64,000 bases of DNA from CAZWCX01 sp964632945 (GCA_964632945.1 CAZWCX010000021.1:7566-71565); one strand, 5' to 3'. Counted from the first letter of the stretch, positions 33,642-43,613 are shown. Program-made: numbers and translations. Notes: generated by a model from the letters alone, not told the origin.

Positions 33642-36623
33642 ATGTTGTGCTCCTGCTGCGGTCGACCCATGGACGCCGGCGCCGGCGTCGGCACGTGTCC
33701 GGCGTGCGGGATCACCGCCCGCGAGGCCGGGACGGCCTCGCGCACGAACCCGGAGCCGGGCGAGACGGTGCGGGGCGGCGGATCGCCCGGCGCCCCGAGC
33801 GCAGCGGATCGTCCCGTCGCCGCCGGCACTCCCTTCGGCCGTTACCGACTGATCGACCGGCTCGGGGGAGGCGGGATGGGGGTGGTCTGGAAGGCCTGGG
33901 ACGACTCGGCCGGCCGATTCGTGGCATTGAAACAGGTTCTCGCGGAGGTGGCCGCGGATTCGGTGGGGCGGGAGCGGTTCCTCCGGGAGGCGCGACTGTC
34001 GGCGCGACTGCGCCACCCGGGAATCGTCACGGTGCATGACGTCGGGATCGTCGACGGCGTGCCCTATCTGACCATGGAATGGGTGGAAGGGCGACCGTTG
34101 TTCGCGCCTTGCCTCGCGACGGGTGCGAAGGGTCCGAGCCCGTCGGCTGCGGCAGGCCTGCGGGAGGACGTGTCGCGGCTGGCGCAAGTGGCCGAGGCGG
34201 TCGGGCACGCTCACGCGGAGGGAGTCGCTCACCGGGACCTGAAGCCGGCAAACGTGATCGTCGATGCGGAGGGTCGGCCGCGGGTGACGGACTTCGGGTT
34301 GGCCAAGGAGATGGACGCGGCGGGGGAGGGCGCGGGCCCGGGATTGACGTTGCAGGGCGAACTCCTCGGGACGCCGTCGTACATGTCGCCGGAGCAGGCG
34401 CGCGGGGAGGCCGGGCGCGCGGGACCGCGCAGCGATGTCTGGTCGCTGGGGGTGATGTTGTTCGAGCGGCTGACCGGGGAACTGCCGTTTCCGGGGACGC
34501 GGGCGCTGGAGGTGGTGCGGCGGATCGCTTGCGAGGAGGCGCCGCGCGCATCGGCGAGGGCGCCGGGGATCGATGCGGACCTCGAGGCGGTCTGCGCGCG
34601 CGCGTTGGAGCGCAATCCCGCCGCGCGCTACGCCGACGGCCGCGAGTTCGCCGCCGAACTTCGTGCCTGGCTGGCCGGTAGGCCGGTGGCCGCCCGACGA
34701 CTCACGCCGGGGGAGCGGGCGCGGCGCTGGCTTCGCCGGCGGCGCGCCGCCGCCGGTGTGATGCTCCTGGCGGCGGGGATCGCCGCGTGGGCGCTCGCCG
34801 AGCGTCGCCATCGCCAGGGGCGCGAAAGTCGCGCCCTGCAAGACCTGATGGCGGAAGCAGGCGCGCTGGAGGGGGTCGTCTTTTCCCTGGAGCTGTCCCG
34901 GGACGACCGCGAGTTGCTGATCGAACAGGCCTTGGCCCGCATGGACGAACGGTTGCGAGTCGATGAGGACCTGGGCGTGGTGTGGTCCTGGCGCGGCGCC
35001 CTGCGGGATCTTGCCGGGCGCCCGGGCGCCGATGCCGACTTCGCTCAGGGGTGCGCCCGCGCCCCGGAGTCGCCGGTACCCTGGGCGTTGCGCGGGATTG
35101 CCCGGGTGCAGCGCTGGCTGAACGGCAGAGGGGTTCCATCGACGGTCATCGACGACACGAGCGTCTCCCGGGCCCGGCGCGCGGAGGAGACGCCGGCAGA
35201 ACGGATCCTGCGGGAGTCCGGGCTGGCGGACCTGGCGCACCTGGAGTCCCTGGAGGCGCGCGACCTTCCCGACGGTCTGCACGACGTGGTGTCGCTGGGG
35301 CGCGCGATGGCCGCATACGCCTCGGATCGCCCCGACGGCGCCGAGGCCGCGCTGCGACTTCTCGAAGGACTGGATTCGGCGCCGGCTTGGAAACTGACCG
35401 GACTGGCGCGCATGGCGTGCGGGCGCCCCGCGCTCGATGCCTTCGACCGCGCCCTCGTGCGCTGGCCGGGCGATCGGAGCGCGCGCCGGCTGCGCGCCCT
35501 GGCGATCATCGAGGCGACGGCGGGATTGCCGGCGCCGGCGGAACGGCGGGACGGGTGGAAGCGGGCGCTCGAGGACCTCGCCCTCGTGCGTCGCGCCGAA
35601 CCGGCCTCCGGCGACGCGCTCTACCTGACCGCGATCGCCCTGGACCGGCTCGCTCGCGAACCGGACCACGATCCGGCGGAGGCCGCGCGCCGGGAAGAGC
35701 AGGCATTTCGGGCCGTCACCGAGGTGGTCGAGCAACGGCCCGGGCACGGTCCGGCCTGGTTTCTCCGCGCGGAAATGCGGCAGCGACGGGCCGAGGGCCT
35801 TCGCGGGCGCGGGGAGGATCCGCGGGCGGAACTGGAGGCGGCGATCGCGGATTTGGACCGGGCGCTGGAGCACGGCTGCGAGGAGGCGGTGACGCGCCAC
35901 AATCGCGGCAACGCGTGGTTGGCGCTCGATCGGGCGCGCGCGAGCCGGGGCGGCGACCGGGACGAATGCCGGACGCGGGCGGAGGAGGATCACCAGGCCG
36001 CGCGCGCGGCCGGACGGGGCGAGGCCTGTTTCGGTCTGGCCCAACTCCGCCTTCTGTCCGGCCGGTTCGACGACGCGGCGCGGATCCTGCGGGAGTGCAT
36101 CGACGCCTTCCCCGCGCTCGCGGCGGACGCCCGGCGGCGCCTCGACCTCTTGGAGGGGGAGCGGATCGCCACGCAATCGGAGTGGGGAAGGGACTGGACC
36201 ATGGGGTTCGCGCACATGGACCGGAACGAGTACGCCGCCGCGTACGGTTGCTTCGAGCGCGGTTTCGAGCGCTGGGAAGCCGCGCTCCGGGCCGCGGGCG
36301 AGGGTCGCGCGCGGCTGGAGGCCGACCCGGTGGTGCGTCGCCGGCTGGCCCCGGCGCGGTACAACGCCGCGTGCATCGAGGCGTTGCGGTCGCAGGGCCG
36401 CGCGGACCCCGCGGCGCCGGTCCGCCCGCTCCCCGACGCCGAGCGCCGGGCGCACCTCGAGCGCGCACTGGCGCACCTGGAGGCGGCCGCGCGCGCCGGG
36501 TGGACCGACGCCGCCGCCGCGGCGCGGGATCCGGATCTGATCGCCCTGCACGACGACCCTCGCTTCGCCCTTCTCTTGCGCGCGATGGCCCCCGCCGCGG
36601 GGACGGATCCGAAGAGAAAGTAG
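33642..36623 (+). CDS. Ser/Thr kinase with N-terminal zinc ribbon and C-terminal TPR-like repeats
   Basis: 993 residues from the ATG at 33642 (CGGAG upstream). Cys 3, 6, 19 and 22 form a zinc ribbon. The kinase domain: GGGGMGVVW (75-83), Lys 97, HRDLKPAN (197-204), DFG (217-219), MSPEQAR. A membrane helix at about 367-386 leads to an extracytoplasmic helical region of about 600 residues rich in Ala, Arg and Glu with TPR-like units (for example EAAIADLDRALEHGCEEA, FGLAQLRLLSGRFDDAARIL). Kinase plus TPR is typical of planctomycete receptor kinases. The ligand is unknown. A similar zinc-ribbon kinase ends the window. Confidence 0.92.
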   Translation: MLCSCCGRPMDAGAGVGTCPACGITAREAGTASRTNPEPGETVRGGGSPGAPSAADRPVAAGTPFGRYRLIDRLGGGGMGVVWKAWDDSAGRFVALKQVLAEVAADSVGRERFLREARLSARLRHPGIVTVHDVGIVDGVPYLTMEWVEGRPLFAPCLATGAKGPSPSAAAGLREDVSRLAQVAEAVGHAHAEGVAHRDLKPANVIVDAEGRPRVTDFGLAKEMDAAGEGAGPGLTLQGELLGTPSYMSPEQARGEAGRAGPRSDVWSLGVMLFERLTGELPFPGTRALEVVRRIACEEAPRASARAPGIDADLEAVCARALERNPAARYADGREFAAELRAWLAGRPVAARRLTPGERARRWLRRRRAAAGVMLLAAGIAAWALAERRHRQGRESRALQDLMAEAGALEGVVFSLELSRDDRELLIEQALARMDERLRVDEDLGVVWSWRGALRDLAGRPGADADFAQGCARAPESPVPWALRGIARVQRWLNGRGVPSTVIDDTSVSRARRAEETPAERILRESGLADLAHLESLEARDLPDGLHDVVSLGRAMAAYASDRPDGAEAALRLLEGLDSAPAWKLTGLARMACGRPALDAFDRALVRWPGDRSARRLRALAIIEATAGLPAPAERRDGWKRALEDLALVRRAEPASGDALYLTAIALDRLAREPDHDPAEAARREEQAFRAVTEVVEQRPGHGPAWFLRAEMRQRRAEGLRGRGEDPRAELEAAIADLDRALEHGCEEAVTRHNRGNAWLALDRARASRGGDRDECRTRAEEDHQAARAAGRGEACFGLAQLRLLSGRFDDAARILRECIDAFPALAADARRRLDLLEGERIATQSEWGRDWTMGFAHMDRNEYAAAYGCFERGFERWEAALRAAGEGRARLEADPVVRRRLAPARYNAACIEALRSQGRADPAAPVRPLPDAERRAHLERALAHLEAAARAGWTDAAAAARDPDLIALHDDPRFALLLRAMAPAAGTDPKRK

Positions 36624-36655
36624 AGGAGCGGTCGAGGCCGGACGGAATCGCCCCG

Positions 36656-37288
36656 CTACCGTCGTCTCGGCATGCCCAGGACCAGGGCAATCGCCACCGG
36701 GATGAACGGGAGCGACTCGAGCAGCCAGCGGAGATTCCCCTGCAGGAAGGGCTGCAGCGCGGAGGAGGCAGGCGCCGCCTGCCACGCCCACAATCCAAGG
36801 AAGTGGAGCGCCGTGGCCGTGAGGAGCAGGACACCCATCGCCCGCCGCGATCCGCTCGCCAGTCCTGCGGCCAGGCCGACCCCCGCTCCCCACATCGGCA
36901 GGAGCGCCGCATCGCGGGGTGACCAGCCGCCGACGATGGGCCAATAGACCGCTTTTTGGGCCAGGATGCCGAGCGCAAATCCGAGCGGCGGACCGAGCAC
37001 CCAGCCGGCGAGACGCCCGGAGCGGATGCCGGCGATCAGCAGGATCAGCATCCCGGAAACGCTGCCCACGCCCACCACCTCGCCGAGATCGCTCGACGAT
37101 TGGAGCGGGCGGCGGAACAGGCGCACGAGGATCGCCGCGAGGATCGGCGCCGCCGTCGCCGCCAGGATCCAGCCGGCCAGCGCGAGGCCCCCCCTTCCGC
37201 CCCTTTCCCGAGCCGGAGAGGGGAGGGACGGCTCCGCGGGGGCACTCCCCACGGCCGGGTCGGATGCGGGTTCATCCGGCCTCGGCAT
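36656..37288 (-). CDS. Membrane protein coupled to the radical SAM gene
   Basis: 210 residues from the ATG at 37288, two bases after the radical SAM stop, so translation is likely coupled. After a Pro/Ser-rich cytoplasmic tail (about 1-30) there are about six membrane helices (starting LALAGWILAATAAPILAAIL, ending FIPVAIALVLG). No transport or enzyme motif is recognised. The tight coupling suggests it works with the membrane-anchored domain of the upstream gene. Confidence 0.75.
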   Translation of the reverse strand: MPRPDEPASDPAVGSAPAEPSLPSPARERGGRGGLALAGWILAATAAPILAAILVRLFRRPLQSSSDLGEVVGVGSVSGMLILLIAGIRSGRLAGWVLGPPLGFALGILAQKAVYWPIVGGWSPRDAALLPMWGAGVGLAAGLASGSRRAMGVLLLTATALHFLGLWAWQAAPASSALQPFLQGNLRWLLESLPFIPVAIALVLGMPRRR

Positions 37289-37290
37289 GG

Positions 37291-39339
37291 CTACGATCCC
37301 CCCTGGCTGCGCGCCCAGGCGATGTACTCCCGGACGCACTGCTCCAGGCGTTCGAGGGCCGCGCGCGCCTGGCGTTCCCGGAGCGCCCGCTCCATCACCT
37401 TGCGCACCGCCGGATCCGCGACGGCGTTGATCTCGGCGTGCGCCGTCGCCACCTCCTGGCTCCACTCGTGATACTCGAAGCGCCGGTCGTAATGACTGAT
37501 GACGGCGATGAACTCCCGGTCGCTCGCGGCGCGGTCCTCGAGGGCCTTGGCTTCGCCCAGAGAGATCCGGGACGGGTCCTTGGCTTCGGGCGGCGGCTGG
37601 CCCTCGTTGTTCCAGGAGAGGACGCCGTCGGCGTCCAGGCGCTTGTGGGTGGCAAAGACGAAACCGACCTTCTTCTCCGCGTCATATCCGTCGGCGATGA
37701 AAGCGACTCCGTTCCGATCGTACGGGACGTCGCGCGACAGCCGATAACCTTCCTGGGCAAAGACGCGCGAGATGACCTCCCGCGCCTTGGCTTCGTCCAG
37801 GCGGGAGGGCGCGCCGGTGCCGAAGGGAGACGTGCGGAAGGGGAGTCCGCTCTCGGCGACGGTGAACGGGTGCGGCGGCTTGTCCGGCGCGGGTTCCGGA
37901 TCCTCGGCGGCAGCCGGTTGGAACAGCGCGCCGAGGCCGACGGCCGCGGCAGCCGCGAGGAAGGAGGCGGCATATGGATAGGGGACCGGCGTGGGGTGGC
38001 GCGTCGGATCGGGATCGGCGTGCGACGGATACCCGGGCGTGCGCATGCGACGAACCGGCTTCACCTCGAGGGGCGCGCCCCGCCGCCGGAACCGCAAGCG
38101 TGGTCGCGCCGGTTCGGCCCCCGCGCCCTTCGCTTCCGGATCGGGAGTCGCGGCCGAAGTCGCGTCGACCTCTTCGTGCCGGATCACCAGGGTCTCCGCG
38201 AAGGAGAGCAGGGGGAAGGCCGGATTGTACATCTTGTGCAGGAAGACCCCCGAACGCGCCCGCCACAACCGCCTCGCCGCGTCGTCGGCGATCGGCAGGA
38301 GGATCCGGTCGTGCTCGCACACGATCGGGCTCACCCGGTCGACGCGTCCCGTCGTCTGCCAGTTCACGCACGCGCACCAGCTCGAGCAGCGCGCCGACAG
38401 GGCGCAGCCGTCGCACTCGGCCTTCTCCGCCTCGGCCTCGCAGCTCGACCCCCGGCGCTTCCCCTCGTCGAATCCCGAGGCGACGTTCCCGATGGCCCAT
38501 TCGTCGTCGCGGTCCTCGCGCACGAACTGCACGCACGGATACAAGCGTCCGGAAGGCGCGACCGAGAATTGCCGGACCCCCATGGCGCACCGCTCGCTGC
38601 GGTCGAGCGGACCCCGCGTCCACGTGCGGATGCGCTCGTCGAGGGCGCTCACATACACCTTCTCGCCCGCCAACGTCCGCTCCACGTACCGGTCGGCCAT
38701 GCGACGATACGCCGCCGACAGCCGGTCGAGGTCGTCGCGGGTCCAGGGCGCGCCGTAGTCGAGGGTCGTCGAGATGTACCGGAAGCCGCGTTCGAACAGC
38801 CAATCGACCGAGGCATCCGCCCGGCCCCCGCCGTCGGGGGTGAGCACGCAGGTGACGTTCGCGCACGGGTTCCAGGTCAGCAGGCGGTCGATCGCCTCTC
38901 CCAATCGGGCCGCCGATCCCCGCCCGGCGGCGTCGGGGCGCTGGCGGTCCTGGATCGCCGGATCGCCGTCCAGGCTGATCGACACGAACACCCGCCGCCG
39001 GGCCAGGTCGCGCAGGACCGGTTCCGTCAACAGCACGCCGTTCGTGCTCGTCTTGAAGGAGACTCGCAGCCCGCCGGCGCCCGCCCCTGCGGTCGCGCGG
39101 TCGGCCACCCGGCAGAGCAGTTCCGGCTCCAGGAGCGGTTCGCCGCCGAAAAACACGACTTCCAGGTGCTCCGCCCCCTGCCGCCGCGCCTCCGCAAGAG
39201 CGAAATCCACGCCCCGGTCGGCGGTCTCGGGCGCCATCCGTCGGGCGAACTTCTCCCCCGTATAGCAGTAGGTGCAGCGAAGGTTGCAGGCGTGCGTGAG
39301 ATGAAACGCGACCGAGAGGGTGCCTCCGCGTGCCGGCAT
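37291..39339 (-). CDS. Radical SAM/SPASM maturase fused to a membrane-anchored C-terminal domain
   Basis: 682 residues from the ATG at 39339, behind GGAGGTCACGCG. Radical SAM cluster CNLRCTYC (C18, C22, C25) and GGEP (65-68). A complete seven-Cys SPASM domain follows: C251, C269 (C-x17-C with the G-x4-C spacing), C309, C312, C318, C322 and C341, the pattern of sulfatase-maturase and peptide-maturase enzymes with two auxiliary FeS clusters. The frame continues through a linker, a membrane helix (about 456-476, preceded by a Pro-rich stretch) and a soluble domain of about 200 residues (DGYDAEKKVGF core) with no name I know. The enzyme half should be cytoplasmic and the tail extracytoplasmic, or the reverse if the helix is a signal anchor. 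The substrate is unknown. Confidence 0.85.
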   Translation of the reverse strand: MPARGGTLSVAFHLTHACNLRCTYCYTGEKFARRMAPETADRGVDFALAEARRQGAEHLEVVFFGGEPLLEPELLCRVADRATAGAGAGGLRVSFKTSTNGVLLTEPVLRDLARRRVFVSISLDGDPAIQDRQRPDAAGRGSAARLGEAIDRLLTWNPCANVTCVLTPDGGGRADASVDWLFERGFRYISTTLDYGAPWTRDDLDRLSAAYRRMADRYVERTLAGEKVYVSALDERIRTWTRGPLDRSERCAMGVRQFSVAPSGRLYPCVQFVREDRDDEWAIGNVASGFDEGKRRGSSCEAEAEKAECDGCALSARCSSWCACVNWQTTGRVDRVSPIVCEHDRILLPIADDAARRLWRARSGVFLHKMYNPAFPLLSFAETLVIRHEEVDATSAATPDPEAKGAGAEPARPRLRFRRRGAPLEVKPVRRMRTPGYPSHADPDPTRHPTPVPYPYAASFLAAAAAVGLGALFQPAAAEDPEPAPDKPPHPFTVAESGLPFRTSPFGTGAPSRLDEAKAREVISRVFAQEGYRLSRDVPYDRNGVAFIADGYDAEKKVGFVFATHKRLDADGVLSWNNEGQPPPEAKDPSRISLGEAKALEDRAASDREFIAVISHYDRRFEYHEWSQEVATAHAEINAVADPAVRKVMERALRERQARAALERLEQCVREYIAWARSQGGS

Positions 39340-39536
39340 CGCGTGACCTCCAGAATCGGTTCGAAGCGAATTCGCCCCCCCATGGTAGCGCACGAGGCCG
39401 CAATCCTCGGCATGGAATCTCGAGCAGGGGCGAAGGTCGAGGCGAAGGGCTTTCCCCACCCCGGACCGGAAGCGGATCCCCGGCCGGTCCGGTCCCCCGC
39501 GCGTGGGCCGCCGGAGGCATCGTCCGGAGGCCGCCG

Positions 39537-39956
39537 TCAGTCCCGCGGGAGGGGGAAGTAGAAGTCGCGTTGCGCCAACGCCTCGTATCGGTCGGAGAGC
39601 AGGCTCCCCTCCACCCCCACATTGTCGTAGGGGTGTTCCGCGATGTGCACGACCGGCCGGCCGCGGGCGGTCCCGAGGCACGCCTCGAAGGCGCCGGTGA
39701 ACTCGGCCACCACCCGCTGCTTCTGCGTGCGCCGCAACCGCGGGCAGAAGAGCAGGAGATGCAGGTAAGCGGGTCCGTCCAGTCCGCACAGGCGCCCGCC
39801 GACCGCGGCTTCCCCGGGGGCATACTCCCGGAAGTGGATGCCGAAGATCTCCCGTTCGAAGCCGGTCGAGCGCACGAACGCGGCGGTCAACGCCTCCGCC
39901 AGGCGCGCCCGGGACTCCGGGTCGCTTGCGGGGAGCGTGATTTCCAGGCACGGCAT
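39537..39956 (-). CDS. Tautomerase-superfamily protein
   Basis: 139 residues from the ATG at 39956. After Met removal the N-terminus is Pro (PCLEITLPA), the catalytic base of 4-oxalocrotonate tautomerase and related enzymes, followed by two beta-alpha-beta units (AEALTAAFVRSTGFEREIFGIHF; QRVVAEFTGAFEACLG). The length of about 140 suggests the fused two-subunit form. It probably acts on an enol/keto substrate in the cytoplasm; the pathway is unknown. The radical SAM gene begins about 200 bp downstream with its own ribosome binding site. Confidence 0.75.
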   Translation of the reverse strand: MPCLEITLPASDPESRARLAEALTAAFVRSTGFEREIFGIHFREYAPGEAAVGGRLCGLDGPAYLHLLLFCPRLRRTQKQRVVAEFTGAFEACLGTARGRPVVHIAEHPYDNVGVEGSLLSDRYEALAQRDFYFPLPRD

Positions 39957-40135
39957 GTCGAGTCCTCCGTCGAAGAAGGTGTGCCCGCCCTGCGCCCGGG
40001 ATTTCATCAGGAACGGGGTCGGAATTCCAGCACCCGCGCGCGCGCACGCGCGCAAGATCGAGGGGAGCCGATGCGGATGCGACCGGGAGGCAACCGCAAG
40101 CGGGCCGCATCGCCCCAGCGGCCGCCCGCCGGTCG

Positions 40136-41473
40136 TCAGTGGCGCGCGGCCGAGATGAAGCGGAACCCCTCCACCTTCATCGCGGGGAGGACCATGGTCG
40201 GGCTCTCGTGCGGGGCGACGCGAACCGACTTGCCGAGCCCGGTCACCCGGTTCAGCATCGCCACCACGCTCTGATGGTAGCGGAGGTTTCGGATGCCGTG
40301 GACGACCCGTCCCCCCTGGATGCGGAAGGTGCCGTCGCGCGTCATCCCGGTCAGCACGACCTGCATCGGCTCCACCATTCGGGTGTACCAGAACCGGCTC
40401 ACCAGGATGCCGTCTTCGGTCCCACGAATGAGATCCTCGAGACTCGCCGATCCGCCCGCCACGACGAGGTTTCCCGGCACGGCCCCGACCGGGTCCGGGT
40501 AGGGCCCGGCGTGGCCGGTGGGGTCGAGCCCGAGTTTTCGCGCGGAGTCGCGGTCGTGGACCAGGCCGCAGGCGACGCCGCGATCGATCAAGCGGACGAC
40601 CTGTCGCGGCGTTCCTTCGCCGTCGAAAAACGCCCCGTCCTGAAGGGGATGGGTCACGTCATCCCACAGGTCCAGCCCGCCCCCGAAGACGGCCTCCCCC
40701 AACCGGTCGGTGAGGAAACTCTCCTTCTCCAGCACTTGCCGGCCGCCGAAGCCGTCCTGGAGGAACAGCATGAGGTCGTAGACGGCGGGCGGTTCGAGGA
40801 TGACGGTGTACTCGCCCGGGGGGCAGTCCCGGGGCTGCGCGCCCGCGCGCGCCTTCTCGATGGCCCGTCCGGCGAGCGCGGGGACCTCCAGATCTTCCAG
40901 CGCGATCGCGGTCTGGTTGACCCATCCGGTGGAGTCCTCCGCCGTCATGGTCACCGAGAAGCCGGCCTGCGTGGCCTGGTAGAAGGCGAAACACCCGCGG
41001 CTCGTGGCGAGCGCTTCGATCGACTCGCCGGTGGCGGCGAATCCCGCCGCGACCGTCCCCGCCGCTCGCGCGGCCTCGATCGCGGCCCCGGCCCGGCGTG
41101 CGCGCGCCTCGGGCGGGCATCCGGCCGTCGCTGGGTCGTGGTGGTGCCGCTCGGTGTACCCCTGCGGCTCGGCCACGGGGAGCAGGTCCGGATCCTCGGG
41201 CGTCTCCCGGGCGATCGCCGTCGCCGCCGCCACCACGTCCCGCAAGCCCTGGTCGTCCAGCCGGTCCGTCGTGGCTCGGCCGCTGCGCATGCCCAACACG
41301 CAGCGCACCGAAAGGGTCCGCCCCTCGTGCGAAATGTTCTGGTGAATGGTGTTGTTCGCGAACCGGGTCAAGTGGGTGGCGCCGCCGTCGAGCCGGACTT
41401 CCGTTTCATCCGCTCCGGAAAGTCGAAGCGCGCGCTCGAGCACGTTCCGCGCCAGCTCGCGGGTCCAGATCAT
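40136..41473 (-). CDS. tldE: TldE/PmbA-family protein
   Basis: 445 residues from the ATG at 41473. It has the TldD/PmbA fold without the HExxxH zinc motif, the state of the TldE subunit, which pairs with TldD to make one peptidase that cleaves unfolded or modified peptides. Signatures: FANNTIHQNISHEG near the N-terminus, VILEPPAVYDLMLFL, EDGILVSRFWYTRMVEPMQ and MTRDGTFRIQGGRVVHGIRNLRY. Its likely partner TldD is encoded 7 kb away (48358..49809). It is cytoplasmic in known cases. It is divergent from the M23 gene. Confidence 0.85.
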   Translation of the reverse strand: MIWTRELARNVLERALRLSGADETEVRLDGGATHLTRFANNTIHQNISHEGRTLSVRCVLGMRSGRATTDRLDDQGLRDVVAAATAIARETPEDPDLLPVAEPQGYTERHHHDPATAGCPPEARARRAGAAIEAARAAGTVAAGFAATGESIEALATSRGCFAFYQATQAGFSVTMTAEDSTGWVNQTAIALEDLEVPALAGRAIEKARAGAQPRDCPPGEYTVILEPPAVYDLMLFLQDGFGGRQVLEKESFLTDRLGEAVFGGGLDLWDDVTHPLQDGAFFDGEGTPRQVVRLIDRGVACGLVHDRDSARKLGLDPTGHAGPYPDPVGAVPGNLVVAGGSASLEDLIRGTEDGILVSRFWYTRMVEPMQVVLTGMTRDGTFRIQGGRVVHGIRNLRYHQSVVAMLNRVTGLGKSVRVAPHESPTMVLPAMKVEGFRFISAARH

Positions 41474-41912
41474 CGCACGCGTCCCATCCGTACGCCGATC
41501 ACGATGTCGCTCCCGGGCGGAGCACCGGGGGAGCGCCGGTCCCGCGGCGGACGGGACGGGGGCAAGGATACTTGGGCGGGACGGCGTTGTCACGCCCTCG
41601 CGGGGTTCCGAACGGCGGGCCCGCCGCCTCGCACGCATCCGTTCCCGAGGCGAGCAAGCCGGACTGCGCCCGGTTGGGGGATGTCCTGCTTCGGAACGGG
41701 CGGTCGGTCGCGGGGGGGGGCGACCGTGGACTCCCTCTCCAGACCGCGCTATCATCGCACATCGGCGGTACCGACCGGTCCGGCGGATTCGCATGTGGCC
41801 GGAATCGCCGGGCGGGACGAAGGGGGAGGCGCCGTCCCGGTCTGACCGGACGGAACGTCCGACCGTCGGGATGCTCGCCCGGCCGGGAACGGAAGCGGAG
41901 GGGACTTGCCTC
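41474..41912. other. Gene-free divergent intergenic region
   Basis: 439 bp between tldE (minus) and the M23 peptidase gene (plus). TATCAT at 41750..41755 is the only -10-like element for the plus-strand gene, with a poor -35. No hairpins or repeats are evident. Confidence 0.4.
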
Positions 41913-43613
41913 ATGAAGACACGGCGGACGCCGATCCTGGTCCTGGCCTTTCTGTTCGCCGTCGGTTCGCGAGCGGCGGGGAAGGGGTGGGGAGACGACG
42001 TCAACAGCGGCGCCGGCCCCGCGTTGATCGAGAACGTGCGCGCCGACCTGGCCGCCCTCGTCAAAGCCCCGCCGGCGGATCGAGAGGCGCGGGCGCGCGA
42101 CTTCGTCGCCCGGCGCGGCGAAGAGTCGATCGAGGCGGCGAAGCGGTTTCGCAATCCGGAGTTGACCGCGCTGTTCCATGCCTACCTGGCGACCGAAGAC
42201 TGGAAGCTGAAACACCGGGCGCTCCACGTCCTCTCCGAAATGGGCGACGTGTCCGTCCTGCCGGCGGCCTGGGAGTTGCTGGCGCACCCGGTGGCGCGCA
42301 TGCGGGAGAAGGCGGCGATCACCCTGATCGAGCTCTGGCAGGCCGCCGCGGCGAAGTCGGTCGCCGGGGGTAAACCCGCCGAGGCGCTGGCCGAGCGTCA
42401 GCGGGCGGAGCCGGATCCGCACGTGCGCAGCGCGCTCGAGGCCCTGGCCCGGCGGATCGCCGGCAAGCTCGAGCCGATTCGCGTGCACACCGAGGTGGTA
42501 CGGACCCTCGACGACGGTCTGATGCTCACGCCCTTCCTCGACGGCTTCCACAACCTGGGGACGGCGGCTCCGGGCGTGTCGCTCAAGGCCAACCTGGTGC
42601 AGGGCGGCGCCGGTCAGGAGGGTCAGCCGGCGGCGACCCGCTGGGTCACCCCGGTGCTCGGCTTCGGAACGGAGGAGGTGAAGGGCGTTTCGCTGCAGCC
42701 GTTCGCCAATCTGCGCCAGAACGGCACCGTGTACCACACGGGTCTCGACGTCGCGGGCTGCATCGACGGTTGCGGCTACTACGCGATCGCGGACGGGGTC
42801 GTGCGCATGGTGCATTCGAACGGCGACATGGGGACGCTGACGGTGATCGAGCACCCCGCGGGACGCAAGACCAGCGTCGTGGCGCTCTACATGCACGGCG
42901 GCGGACGGATGTACGTGAAGCCGGGAGACAAGGTTGTCTGCGGGCAGCTGATCGGCACCATGGGGCTGAGTTACTCGATCGAGAACGGCGGACACTTCGC
43001 GCACCTGCACTTCGGCCTCTATCCGGGGCCTTTCTCTCCTACGCACAATTACGGATATCGGGCGGTCAGCGCGGGGCTCGAGGACTGGTTCGATCCGGTG
43101 ACGTGGCTTCCCGAGCGGATCGAGGCGACCCGGCCCCTGGTGGACGACCCGCCTTTCGACCCGGCGCTCAAGACGGCGACCGCTGCCCTGGCCCGTGAGG
43201 AATACGCGAAGGCGTGGGCGGAGGCGAAGAAGGCCGGCGACGCGGGGGCGGCGCTGGTCGAAGCGCTCGAGCAGGCGCCCGCGAAGGCGCTTGCCCGCGC
43301 AGAGAAGCGTCATCGGGCCGGCTGGCCGCGGGAAGCGCTCGAGTTCCTGGAGAAGTGCGGGAAGTCGATGAAGGGCGTGCCGGGAGCGGAGGGAATCGAC
43401 GGCCTCGCGAAGACGTGGGGGAAGGATCCGACGTTCCAGAAGGCGCTGGCGGGCGAGAAGGAGATCGTCGCTGCCGAGGCGAAGGCCGCGGAGCTGGCGG
43501 CGAAGAAGTCGCCGCCCGAGGCGATCCAGGCGATCTGGCAGAAGCTTCTCGACAAGTACGGAGACACGGTCCTCGCCGACCGGATTCGCGTGAAGCTGCC
43601 GCGTTCGAAGTGA
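41913..43613 (+). CDS. Secreted M23-type (LytM) peptidase
   Basis: 566 residues from the ATG at 41913. Signal peptide 1-21. A helical HEAT-like part (about 30-190) is followed by the M23 fold: HTGLDV (His and Asp zinc ligands) and HLHFGLYP (HxH) with the intervening VVALYMHGGG and LIGTMGLS strands, so the zinc ligands are complete. The C-terminal 180 residues are helical, rich in Lys, Ala and Glu. M23 enzymes cleave peptidoglycan or act as cell-wall scaffolds; cell-envelope localisation is expected. The gene is transcribed alone on the plus strand. Confidence 0.88.
   Translation: MKTRRTPILVLAFLFAVGSRAAGKGWGDDVNSGAGPALIENVRADLAALVKAPPADREARARDFVARRGEESIEAAKRFRNPELTALFHAYLATEDWKLKHRALHVLSEMGDVSVLPAAWELLAHPVARMREKAAITLIELWQAAAAKSVAGGKPAEALAERQRAEPDPHVRSALEALARRIAGKLEPIRVHTEVVRTLDDGLMLTPFLDGFHNLGTAAPGVSLKANLVQGGAGQEGQPAATRWVTPVLGFGTEEVKGVSLQPFANLRQNGTVYHTGLDVAGCIDGCGYYAIADGVVRMVHSNGDMGTLTVIEHPAGRKTSVVALYMHGGGRMYVKPGDKVVCGQLIGTMGLSYSIENGGHFAHLHFGLYPGPFSPTHNYGYRAVSAGLEDWFDPVTWLPERIEATRPLVDDPPFDPALKTATAALAREEYAKAWAEAKKAGDAGAALVEALEQAPAKALARAEKRHRAGWPREALEFLEKCGKSMKGVPGAEGIDGLAKTWGKDPTFQKALAGEKEIVAAEAKAAELAAKKSPPEAIQAIWQKLLDKYGDTVLADRIRVKLPRSK

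Noticed and set aside
39340..40110. Upstream extension of the radical SAM frame to 40110
   Set aside because: The extension is Arg/Pro-rich and overlaps the tautomerase gene; the ATG at 39339 has a strong ribosome binding site.
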